Source: Candidatus Gastranaerophilales bacterium (GTDB taxonomy: Bacteria > Cyanobacteriota > Vampirovibrionia > Gastranaerophilales > Gastranaerophilaceae). Taken from it: 64,000 nucleotides of DNA. This document shows, in pieces, positions 1 through 7,363 of this stretch. The notes under the pieces are model-generated. The model did no database searches. It was not told where the DNA came from and worked only from the letters and a program-made list of their open reading frames with translations. Position 1 is the stretch's first letter; each line of letters opens with the position of its first letter. The stretch covers positions 22,154 through 86,153 of the forward strand of contig CALVAR010000007.1 in NCBI GenBank assembly GCA_944325575.1, in the 5' to 3' direction. A program made the translations under genes and the position numbers.

Positions 1-1
1 T

Positions 2-286
2 GAACAGGGCTATTCTATGGATGTGAACTGTTCGGATACTTTTCCGAAAGAAAGATTCAATGAAGCTGTCAAAGTTGAAAATGCGCTGCACCTGTCAGAA
101 AATCCTTCTTATACGGTAAGAAAAAACGCCGGTGATACAGAAGAAAATAAAGAAATGAAGGTGGAATTTTCGAAATCCGCCAAAGTTTCTCCTCAGCTTT
201 TAATTATTGTGCATGCAATCATCAGAATAATTACGGAATTGGACAATACCGGTTCTCTTGAGAAAAAAAGGAAAGAAGATGTCTGA
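2..286 (+). CDS. 3' end of an unrecognised gene (partial)
   Basis: The reading frame is open from base 2, so the gene most likely starts upstream of the window; an internal ATG lies at 17. About 94 residues are visible. They are hydrophilic except for a hydrophobic patch near residues 66-77 (LLIIVHAIIRII), and the end is lysine-rich. No family is recognised. The TGA stop at 284-286 coincides with the first bases of a dispersed repeat that also occurs at 48436, so the natural C-terminus may have been altered by repeat insertion. The frame could also be a chance opening. Confidence 0.4.
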   Translation, partial: EQGYSMDVNCSDTFPKERFNEAVKVENALHLSENPSYTVRKNAGDTEENKEMKVEFSKSAKVSPQLLIIVHAIIRIITELDNTGSLEKKRKEDV

Positions 287-318
287 GGTGGCCTCGCTTG
301 TACTCAAGAGCATCCTGA
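284..318 (+). repeat. 35-bp dispersed repeat, copy 1
   Basis: The sequence starts tgaggtggcctcgcttgtac and ends at agcatcctgat. It matches 48436-48470 with one visible mismatch. Each copy sits at the 3' end of a gene, and here its first three bases supply the TGA stop. Confidence 0.75.
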
Positions 319-377
319 TATGTACGGCTCGTAAACTCGCCTACATCTCAAGCTAGAAGTGGTACACACTCTGCCGA

Positions 378-402
378 ATAAATATGCCAGTGGCATATTT
401 AT
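378..402. repeat. Perfect 25-bp palindrome
   Basis: Two perfect 11-bp arms (ataaatatgcc and ggcatatttat) flank a 3-base centre. No T-run follows, so it is not a typical terminator. It lies inside the repeat mosaic and resembles a REP-type hairpin. Confidence 0.7.
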
Positions 403-455
403 GAGAGGTAGCGAGTGACGCCATATCTAGAATTTTGCTGAAGTGACCCCATGCA

Positions 456-640
456 CTGTCTTGAAATCAGACGCTCACGAAAACTCAATGTTTCCGCTCG
501 CAATGGCACTGGGTTCGGCTATGCCTCACACGGCGTGCCAGTCCGATTTCGCTGTCTTGAAATCAGACGTTCGGGAAAAGCGTGGTTTTCCCTCACAAGG
601 GGCGTTCCTTTCAGTCAGCCCCGTCAGATTTCGCTGTTGA
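456..640 (+). repeat. 96-bp repeat, two tandem units (second diverged)
   Basis: The string ctgtcttgaaatcagacg starts at 456 and again at 552, giving a 96-bp period. The second unit begins like the single copy at 43851-43946 (cgggaaaagcgtggtt) and then diverges or is truncated near 640. The conserved part contains the string caatggcactgggttcggc and short inverted repeats able to fold as hairpins. Confidence 0.7.
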
Positions 641-695
641 CTGTGCTGGACTTGTTGGTAAAAATGTACTTGTTTATTGCACAGGTTCATCAAGC

Positions 696-787
696 GGATT
701 TTCGGACGGACAAAGTCCGGGGAGCGAGGTACGAAGTGAGCACAAGCGAAGCAAAGCGAACGACAGTACCGAGCGTGAAGAAAATCC
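696..787. repeat. 92-bp inverted-repeat element (MITE-like)
   Basis: Terminal inverted repeats ggattttc (696-703) and gaaaatcc (780-787) enclose nested pairs: ggtac (728-732) with gtacc (766-770), and a cggac-aaa-gtccg hairpin at 707-719. No coding potential is credited. The layout resembles a short non-autonomous element, or a strongly folded transcript. Confidence 0.55.
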
Positions 788-955
788 AAGAAGTAGTCGG
801 AGTCAGTTGACAATATGAAATACTCTAACTTTTCTTTTCTGTTTTAAGTGCTTTTTCATACATAACAGACTTTATGAAGTTATTTTTTAAAACATCATTA
901 AGTGTATTATATTTTTGAAAAACAAGTATTTCTTTTCTGTCTGCGTATTGTTTCA

Positions 956-2020
956 TTATCTTAGTGCTGCTTTTTCTATTTCGGCTTTTAAAACTTTGTT
1001 ATCGTAATCGATTCTTCCGATGAGTTTGTTCAAATGTCTTTGTGTTTCTCTGAATTGTGTTAAATTTAAGCTTTGAGCACCGTCAGAAGAAGCATTATCA
1101 GGGTCATTGTGTATTTCTATCATGAGTCCGTTTGCTCCCGCCATCAGTGCCGCTTTGCTCATCGGTTCAACAAGATATCTCCTGCCCGTACCATGGCTCG
1201 GGTCTGCAATTATCGGCAAGTGTGAATATTTTTTTATAATCGGTATTGCGGCAATATCAAGGGTGTTTCTTGTAAATGTTGAATCAAACCCTTTTACACC
1301 TCTTTCACATAAAATAACCTTATCGTTATCATTTGCCATTATATGCTCAGCTGCAAGCAAAAATTCTCTGATAGTTGCTGCCGGACCTCTTTTTAAAAGA
1401 ACAGGCTTTCCGGCTTTGCCGACAGCTTTAAGCAGTTTAAAGTTCTGCATATTCCTTGCACCGATTTGTATAAGATCAACGTAATCACAGAACATATCAA
1501 CATCCGTCGTATCCATAACTTCAGAAACAACAAGCAATCCTGTTTTTTCTGCAGCTTCTTTTAGATAGCAAAGTCCTTTTTCTCCAAGCCCGTCAAAATC
1601 ATAAGGGGATGTTCTGGGTTTAAATGCACCGCCTCTTAAAAATTCGCAGCCCATTTCTTTTGCCGCCAAAGCAACTTCCATAAGCCAGTCAAAATCTTTT
1701 TCAACAGAACACGGCCCCACCATCATAACAGGTTTTTCCAAACCTCCTACTTTTACTCCGTTTTTAAACTCTATGACGGTATCTTCTTCTTTTGATTCTC
1801 TTGACGCAAGCTTATACGGTTCTTGTATAAGTTTTACTTCTCTTACACCTTCAAATGAAGCCACGGATTGCGGTTCTATAAGCCTTTTATCGCCTATTGC
1901 CGCCAAAACCGTCATAACATCGCCATGGTTTAAAACTATTTTAAACCCCTTAGCCTCCATATATCTTTTTACTGCGTTTATCTGTTCGACTGTGGCCTTT
2001 GGCTCCATTATTATTATCAT
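956..2020 (-). CDS. aroF: 3-deoxy-7-phosphoheptulonate (DAHP) synthase, type I-beta
   Basis: This is the first enzyme of the shikimate pathway, condensing phosphoenolpyruvate and erythrose 4-phosphate to DAHP in the cytosol. The 354 residues consist of an N-terminal ferredoxin-like regulatory domain (about 5-75) and the TIM-barrel catalytic domain (about 85-345). Visible motifs are GPCSVE at 102-107, RGGAFKPRTSP at 129-139, LCERG at 237-241 and DPSHGTG at 273-279. The N-terminal domain is the kind that mediates aromatic amino acid feedback inhibition in Thermotoga-type enzymes. The start at 2020 has an AAAGGA ribosome binding site about 10 bases upstream; an in-frame ATG at 2008 is an alternative. 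It lies 20 bp downstream of the nucleotidyltransferase gene and is probably cotranscribed with it. Confidence 0.95.
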   Translation of the reverse strand: MIIIMEPKATVEQINAVKRYMEAKGFKIVLNHGDVMTVLAAIGDKRLIEPQSVASFEGVREVKLIQEPYKLASRESKEEDTVIEFKNGVKVGGLEKPVMMVGPCSVEKDFDWLMEVALAAKEMGCEFLRGGAFKPRTSPYDFDGLGEKGLCYLKEAAEKTGLLVVSEVMDTTDVDMFCDYVDLIQIGARNMQNFKLLKAVGKAGKPVLLKRGPAATIREFLLAAEHIMANDNDKVILCERGVKGFDSTFTRNTLDIAAIPIIKKYSHLPIIADPSHGTGRRYLVEPMSKAALMAGANGLMIEIHNDPDNASSDGAQSLNLTQFRETQRHLNKLIGRIDYDNKVLKAEIEKAALR

Positions 2021-2040
2021 GTTTCGTTTTTCCTTTTATT

Positions 2041-3060
2041 TTATTGTGTTATCAAGTCAGGTTCAACAACCTTGTCAGGAGCAAGTATTTTATCTTTCAG
2101 AGAAGATTTAATAATACAATTGTTTGCAGCAACTACATTTTCCAACGTAACATTATCGCCTATTTCAACGTTGTCCCATAAAATAACATTATTCAGGGTT
2201 ACATTTTTTCCGATTTTGCAATTATTACCGATAATTACATTATTCAAAATTTTTATATTTTCATGGATATCGCAATCATCACCGATACAATATACGGCAT
2301 CGTATTTTCTCATTATATTCGGATTTTTTATCATTACTTTGCGATTCAGTGCATCTTTATTTGATTGAATATACTGCGGAATACTTCCGATATCAGACCA
2401 GTATGAGTATATTCTGTATACATTAATATTTTCGCCAGCGGCTAAAAGCGCCGGAAAAACATTTTTTGCAAAGTCGTATACTACACCATCCGGTATAAAA
2501 TCAAATATTCTTTTATTAAATACATAAATTCCCGTATTTATATAATTGCTTTTGGCCAGTTCAACTGGCGGTTTTTCCTGAAATTCCGTAACAATATGTT
2601 CTGCGGACGGTACAACTACACCGTATTTGGAAACTTCTTCATGATCGACTGCAACAATTGCCATTGTCGCAATACATCCGCTTTCTTTATGCGATTTGAC
2701 TATTTTATTTAAATCCGCATCATGAAGCCCGTCAGCGCTTACTACAATAAAATCATCCACATCATCAAAGAAAAACTGACATTTTTTTACCCCGCCTGCT
2801 GTTCCGGAGAGGCTGTCCTCATAGATACTGGCAAATTTAATATCAACGGGAGAGTTTACACTGTAACGTTTTTGTATACTTTCTGCAAGGTAATGAGTAT
2901 TTGCAATAACTTCTTCTACCCCGAAATCCTTAAGTTTTTCAAGCAAAATATCCATAACAGGCTTATTTATAATTGGCACAAGAGGTTTGGGAATTCTCTG
3001 AGTAAGAGGATCCAATCTTGAACCGACTCCCGCTGCCATTACCATTGCCTTTTTTATCAA
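2041..3060 (-). CDS. Sugar-phosphate nucleotidyltransferase (mannose-1-phosphate guanylyltransferase-like)
   Basis: The protein likely transfers an NMP group to a sugar 1-phosphate to make a nucleotide sugar. The N-terminal NTP-transferase fold shows AAGVGSRLDPLT near residues 8-19, followed by the RIPKPLVPI segment and an SADGLHD metal-binding region near 105. The C-terminal third (about 255-325) is a left-handed beta-helix of hexapeptide repeats (N-x-x-I-G-x-N pattern). This layout fits the GDP-mannose or glucose-1-phosphate pyrophosphorylase group; the true substrate is not clear from sequence. I choose the TTG at 3060 because GGAGAG lies seven bases upstream and the protein then begins MIKKAMVMAAG, typical of the family. 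A longer TTG start at 3075 overlaps that site. Confidence 0.85.
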   Translation of the reverse strand: MIKKAMVMAAGVGSRLDPLTQRIPKPLVPIINKPVMDILLEKLKDFGVEEVIANTHYLAESIQKRYSVNSPVDIKFASIYEDSLSGTAGGVKKCQFFFDDVDDFIVVSADGLHDADLNKIVKSHKESGCIATMAIVAVDHEEVSKYGVVVPSAEHIVTEFQEKPPVELAKSNYINTGIYVFNKRIFDFIPDGVVYDFAKNVFPALLAAGENINVYRIYSYWSDIGSIPQYIQSNKDALNRKVMIKNPNIMRKYDAVYCIGDDCDIHENIKILNNVIIGNNCKIGKNVTLNNVILWDNVEIGDNVTLENVVAANNCIIKSSLKDKILAPDKVVEPDLITQ

Positions 3061-3440
3061 AACGATACTCTCCAATCATTAACTTATCAAAATTGTATTA
3101 TAAATCACATTGCCTGTACATTTTATTAAGGCATTTTTTAACATTTGATTCACAATTAAATATGTTTTCGGCGGAATAGGGTTTAGCGCAAATAAGAAAA
3201 CCTGTGTTATTCTAAAATATCGGACCTGTATAATAGCAGTGATGGTGTTCTGTTCAGAATCACATTTTTTGTGTAATCTAAGAACAGATAAAACCCTAAA
3301 ATAACTTCAGGGGAACGATTTTAAGCATTTTCTGCATAAACTGCTATATAAAACCCAGATAAAGGGGCTTTTATAAAAACTATAACTATGAAATAATAAA
3401 GAAATAAATAAGATTTTCTGACACTTAAGGAGAAATATAC
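3061..3440. other. Intergenic region with possible folded segment
   Basis: This is the divergent spacer between the nucleotidyltransferase and the Clp-repeat gene, and it must hold promoters for both. No gene is seen. Between about 3178 and 3300, agggttt and aaaccct enclose a tgttct/agaaca pair and a cacat-tttt-gtgt tip, so a folded RNA is possible but the arms are unequal. The stretch near 3345 (cataaactgctatataaa) nearly matches one near 24443, suggesting a decayed repeat. Confidence 0.4.
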
Positions 3441-4820
3441 GTGTTTGAACGGTTTACAGAAAAAGCTATAAACATCATCTCACTTGCACAAAAAGAAGCT
3501 GCAGACTCCGAAACTTATAAAATTTATCCTGAGCATATACTTCTCGGAGTACTGGAGACAAAATCAAATATTTGTTCTCGTCTTCTTGCTTATGAGGGGA
3601 TGAAAGCAGATGATTTTAGAGAACATGTTTATAAAAAATACAAAAATATCTCGCACAATTTTAAGCATACAAACATAGCTTTCAGCACGGGCGCCCAGAA
3701 ACTGATAAAACTTGCCTCCGAACTTGCCCGTAAAAAAACAAACTCGTATATTATGCCGGAACATATTCTGCTGGCGCTTATTCTTACCGCAGAAGAATCA
3801 GAACCGGAAGTACTTGCTGATTTTACAAAATATGAAATTAACCTGCCAAAGCTCAAACAAACGCTGCTAAAACTAATAGAAAAAAATAATAAAAAGGGTG
3901 AATTTCATCCGGAAATAGAAAAAAAAGAAAAGAGCGAATATTCAACAATCCAATCCCTTTTCAAAAGCGGCGATGCAAAAAAAATTCTTGACAGAGCCGT
4001 AGCCAAACTTACTGCTTCACATTATGAAATCCTCGGTACGGAACAGATTGTACAGTCCATTCTTGAAGATTCGGACTCTGATTTGGCAAAACTGTTAAAT
4101 GAATACGGTATTAACATTGAATCATACTCTTCAAAGCTGAATGAGGTATCTTCCCGTCAGGCTGAATTTGAAGAAAAACAGATTATTTTTACGCCAAATG
4201 CTTTTAAAACAATGTTTCTTGCTTTTGAAACAGCGAAAGAACTCGGCTCTGCAACAGTTAAACCCGAGCATATTATACTCGGTCTTTTAAAAGCAAAAAG
4301 CGGTATAGCATACAATATTTTTAAAGAACTAAATATACAGGATGATGATTTAGCGCACAAAATCATAAAACCTATAGAAAAGCAAATGCCAGAAACTCTT
4401 ACAATACTGCGTTTGGCAAAAAGAGAGGCTCAGGCAATGAACAGAAACATTGTGGGCAGCGAATTTATCCTTCTCGGTATAATAGGAGAAGGGGCAGGCA
4501 TAGGCGCCAGAGTACTTTCTCAACTCGGTATTACTATTAAAGATGCAAGAATTGAAGTCGAAAGAGTTCTCGGTTACGGCAACTCTTACAACTTTGGAGA
4601 AGTTGTTTTTTCTGACAGAGCAAAGAAAATTCTTGAGACAGCGTGGGAAAAAGCTCAAAAACACAAAAATACAAAAATTGCATCGGAAAACCTTCTGTGG
4701 GCAATTACGCAAACACCTGATTCCGTTGCTATGCAGGTTTTATCAAATCTGGGTGTAGATGTTCTTGAGATAAATCAGGGTATTTTAAAAGAACTGGAAA
4801 ATCTGAAAGATTCTGAGTAG
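3441..4820 (+). CDS. Clp N-terminal (Clp_N) repeat protein without AAA+ modules
   Basis: All 459 residues are made of Clp N-domain half repeats; no Walker motif is present. Six half repeats can be read, beginning near residues 4, 80, 176, 250, 316 and 391, with signatures such as YPEHILLGVL, MPEHILLALI, KPEHIILGLL and GSEFILLGII. That equals three ClpC/ClpA-type N-domains in tandem. In Clp ATPases this domain binds substrates and adaptors, so a role as adaptor, decoy or inhibitor of ClpC is inferred. ClpC itself is not in the window. The start is GTG with AAGGAG (3427-3432) eight bases upstream. It stands alone between a divergent spacer and a convergent pseudopilin gene. Confidence 0.85.
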   Translation: MFERFTEKAINIISLAQKEAADSETYKIYPEHILLGVLETKSNICSRLLAYEGMKADDFREHVYKKYKNISHNFKHTNIAFSTGAQKLIKLASELARKKTNSYIMPEHILLALILTAEESEPEVLADFTKYEINLPKLKQTLLKLIEKNNKKGEFHPEIEKKEKSEYSTIQSLFKSGDAKKILDRAVAKLTASHYEILGTEQIVQSILEDSDSDLAKLLNEYGINIESYSSKLNEVSSRQAEFEEKQIIFTPNAFKTMFLAFETAKELGSATVKPEHIILGLLKAKSGIAYNIFKELNIQDDDLAHKIIKPIEKQMPETLTILRLAKREAQAMNRNIVGSEFILLGIIGEGAGIGARVLSQLGITIKDARIEVERVLGYGNSYNFGEVVFSDRAKKILETAWEKAQKHKNTKIASENLLWAITQTPDSVAMQVLSNLGVDVLEINQGILKELENLKDSE

Positions 4821-4856
4821 GTAAGTTTTGTTTTTATCTTAATAAGCTAAAGATAA

Positions 4857-5495
4857 CTAAAATTTTCCGCCTCTTAGGTAATACTCTGAACAGCTCATAC
4901 CGTTAGAATTTTTTGTGCATTCCTGTTTTAATTCCTGATTTGTGAACTCCGAGCCGAATGCTTCAATCCTGTTTTTGAAAAGATAAATGCCAAAAATATC
5001 AGTTCCTATACGATTCGGTGCTTTCGTTCCGTTAAGATCAAACAGCACTGTTGCACAGGGCACTTTTTCATCACATTCGCAATCCAGCCATTTGAAACCT
5101 ACAATATTGCCGTTTTCCTGATAAGAGAAAAATTTTGTAAACACCATAGACTGCATCGGAACCTGCGAACCGTTTTTAAATTTGTAATGATAAGATTTTA
5201 AATGTGCGGGATTTTTACTCAGGTCAACATTAAGATACGGGCTGATTACCTTGAAAATTTCTTTTTCTTTGTCTTCAATCCCGCTTTTGCAAATTGTATC
5301 TATGACCTCGGCATCGCTTACATTAAAGACTTCAAAGTTTGAATGCATTTCCGCATAGCTTTTTTTCCAGCCGGAGATTATACGGGCTTCTTTTGTGTTA
5401 TTAAAAATAACCGGCAGGCAAAGCAAGACAGTGGTAGCCAGAAGACATACCACTATCATGATTTCTACCATATTAAAAGCTTTTAGTTTTCTCAT
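4857..5495 (-). CDS. Type IV pilin-like / pseudopilin protein
   Basis: The N-terminus has a short basic leader ending in KA, then FNMVEIMIVVCLLATTVLL, the type III (prepilin) signal with Phe+1 and Glu+5 and a roughly 20-residue hydrophobic helix. The usual Gly at -1 is Ala here, which prepilin peptidase often tolerates. The 212-residue protein ends in a globular part with several cysteines (ECDEKVPC, KQEC, MSC). It is predicted to be inserted in the inner membrane, processed by a prepilin peptidase and assembled into a pilus or pseudopilus. It is the last gene of a leftward run after rny, ymdB and the PHP gene (49-bp gap). Which pilus it serves is unknown; PilM/N/O-like genes lie 33 kb away. 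Confidence 0.8.
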   Translation of the reverse strand: MRKLKAFNMVEIMIVVCLLATTVLLCLPVIFNNTKEARIISGWKKSYAEMHSNFEVFNVSDAEVIDTICKSGIEDKEKEIFKVISPYLNVDLSKNPAHLKSYHYKFKNGSQVPMQSMVFTKFFSYQENGNIVGFKWLDCECDEKVPCATVLFDLNGTKAPNRIGTDIFGIYLFKNRIEAFGSEFTNQELKQECTKNSNGMSCSEYYLRGGKF

Positions 5496-5544
5496 TTAAA
5501 TTCCGTTCATATTAAATAAATTCTATCCGATATTATCAGTAAGT

Positions 5545-6411
5545 TTATCTTGCCATATCGAGCTGTTTTTTTTCTTTCATAAGTTTGTCATATATCCATT
5601 CAGGCACAAAATTTTTGCCCATAATAATCTGTCCGTTGTTCGGATTTGGTGCGTGAAAATCCGAACCGCCCGTTATAATCAGTCCGTTTTTTTCCGCAAT
5701 TGTTGAATAATACTCTACCATTGCAGGCGAGTGTTTTCTGTGGTATGCTTCCACACCTCGCAATCCGTAATGCATAAATTCTTTTATTAAATTTTCCGCA
5801 TCTTCCACATCAAACGGGTGCGCAAATACGGGGATTCCCCCCGCATCATAAATAATTTCAATTGCTTCGTGCGGAGAAATTGTTTTTCTCTGTACATAAA
5901 CTTCGGAATCATTGTTTATATATTTGCTGTATGCTTCCATAACACTTGATGTTCCGCCTGCCATGGTAATTGCTTTTGCAATATGCGGACGACCGATACT
6001 GCCGCCTTCGGCAACAAGGCTTTTTAGTTTATCAAATGTTACATGGATCCCCTCTTTTTTATTTAAAAGATGAAGTATTTGTTCTGTTTGCTCTATACGG
6101 GCTTTTTGCTGTGATTTTAACATAGCCTGAAAATCACTGTCCTCACGATTCATAAAGTATCCGAGAATATGAATTTCCGTATCTTTATAAATCGTATTTA
6201 TTTCCACACCCGGCAGTATTTCAAGCAGTTTTTTACCGTCTTCTTTTGCTATTTTTTTTGCATATTCTACAGCTATAGGATATGCCAGAACATTATCGTG
6301 ATCTGTAATCGCTATAGCATCCAAACCTGCGTCAATAGCAGTATCCACGATTTTCTCGGGCGAAAAAACACCGTCCGAGTAGGTCGTGTGAATGTGTAAA
6401 TCGACTTTCAC
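5545..6411 (-). CDS. PHP-domain phosphoesterase (TrpH/YciV type)
   Basis: The protein is a predicted metal-dependent phosphoesterase; characterised relatives hydrolyse 3',5'-bisphosphonucleosides or trim short RNA 5' ends. The metal-binding motifs of the polymerase-and-histidinol-phosphatase fold are visible: DLHIHTTYSDG at residues 4-14, ITDHDN near 35-40, GVEIN near 67-71, a later FAHPFD and a C-terminal GSDFHAPN. Its 288 residues are full length for the family. The start lies 15 bp after ymdB in the same orientation, so it is probably cotranscribed with ymdB and rny, which places it among RNA-turnover genes. Confidence 0.88.
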   Translation of the reverse strand: MKVDLHIHTTYSDGVFSPEKIVDTAIDAGLDAIAITDHDNVLAYPIAVEYAKKIAKEDGKKLLEILPGVEINTIYKDTEIHILGYFMNREDSDFQAMLKSQQKARIEQTEQILHLLNKKEGIHVTFDKLKSLVAEGGSIGRPHIAKAITMAGGTSSVMEAYSKYINNDSEVYVQRKTISPHEAIEIIYDAGGIPVFAHPFDVEDAENLIKEFMHYGLRGVEAYHRKHSPAMVEYYSTIAEKNGLIITGGSDFHAPNPNNGQIIMGKNFVPEWIYDKLMKEKKQLDMAR

Positions 6412-6426
6412 CTTTCTATCCTTTCA

Positions 6427-7251
6427 TCATGTATTTTCCTCACTATAATCTTTTATAAACTGAATTCTTTCTATGCTTTGTGCTTGCCCTGAAACGGCGT
6501 CAAAGCTCATGGAAACGGCATTGAGTTCTGCAACAGGCGAGTCATCAATATCAAAACGCTCCGGAATACTTGTAACAAGACGTTTTAAAGAACCTTCATA
6601 GCTCATTCCTATTACGGAATTGTATGCTCCGCAAAATCCCGCATCCGTAATATATGCGGTATAATCATTAATAATTTTTTCATCCGCAGTCTGCACATGT
6701 GTATGTGTACCCAGTACCGCACTTATTTTGTGTTCCGAACAAAACCGGCCGAAACAGATTTTTTCTGCAGTTGCTTCTGCATGAAAATCAACAATAACAA
6801 CAGGGGCCTGTTCTTTTATTTTTTCAATTTCTTGTTCAACAATCTCCCAGGGAGAATCAACAGGATTCATAAATGTGCGCCCGAGAAAGTTCATAACTGC
6901 AATCTTGGTATTTTTTACATCAAAAATCCTGTATCCTACCCCGTATGTTCCTTTTGGATAATTCCACGGACGAATCAATCTGTCAGAATTATTGATGTAA
7001 GAATACACGTCTTTCTTGTCCCAGATATGATTTCCGGAGGTAAAACAATCTATACCCAAATCAGCCAGCTCTTTATGATTTTTTTCCGTAAGTCCGAATC
7101 CATGTGAAGCATTCTCCACATTTGCAATTATAAAATCATAAGGACTGCTTTCCGTAAGGACATTAAGGCTGCCGAGGTAGTCTTTTACGATTTTCCTGCC
7201 GGGGCGGCCAACAATGTCGCCTATAAATAATACTTTTATTTGTTCTTTCAT
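6427..7251 (-). CDS. ymdB: YmdB-family metallophosphoesterase
   Basis: The 274-residue protein has the calcineurin-like metal motifs LFIGDIVGRPGR at the N-terminus, NVENASHG near 43-50, SGNHIWDKK near 70-78, VDFHAEATAEK in the middle and GTHTHVQTAD later, all typical of the TIGR00282/YmdB family. Bacillus YmdB is a 2',3'-cyclic-nucleotide phosphodiesterase that affects biofilm formation and motility and interacts with RNase Y. Here it lies directly downstream of rny (112-bp gap), the same pairing seen in Firmicutes. The order rny-ymdB-PHP suggests an RNA decay module. Confidence 0.93.
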   Translation of the reverse strand: MKEQIKVLFIGDIVGRPGRKIVKDYLGSLNVLTESSPYDFIIANVENASHGFGLTEKNHKELADLGIDCFTSGNHIWDKKDVYSYINNSDRLIRPWNYPKGTYGVGYRIFDVKNTKIAVMNFLGRTFMNPVDSPWEIVEQEIEKIKEQAPVVIVDFHAEATAEKICFGRFCSEHKISAVLGTHTHVQTADEKIINDYTAYITDAGFCGAYNSVIGMSYEGSLKRLVTSIPERFDIDDSPVAELNAVSMSFDAVSGQAQSIERIQFIKDYSEENT

Positions 7252-7363
7252 GTTTTGCCTGCGCGTACAGGTCTTTCAGAGAATTGCATCAAACGGAGTA
7301 TTTCCGTCTTGAATTTATGGATTTTCAGCCTTTCATATGATACAAGGCTATAATCCTAAAATA

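Larger units (their letters stand above)
287..955. other. Gene-free repeat mosaic
   Basis: This 669-bp stretch holds no convincing gene. It is a patchwork of repeat elements: a 35-bp sequence shared with 48436, a perfect 25-bp palindrome, 96-bp units shared with 43851, and a terminal-inverted-repeat element at 696-787. Short open frames on both strands overlap one another here and encode repeat sequence, so they are not called. Base composition looks richer in GC than the neighbouring intergenic DNA. The last 140 bases before the DAHP synthase stop codon are plain AT-rich sequence. Confidence 0.7.

Noticed and set aside
443..818. Several overlapping open frames on both strands in the first intergenic block
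   Set aside because: They overlap each other, lack convincing ribosome binding sites and translate repeat sequence that also occurs at 43851.
3178..3300. 6S RNA
   Set aside because: A long hairpin with a central bubble is required; the two arms here are very unequal and the closing stem is short.
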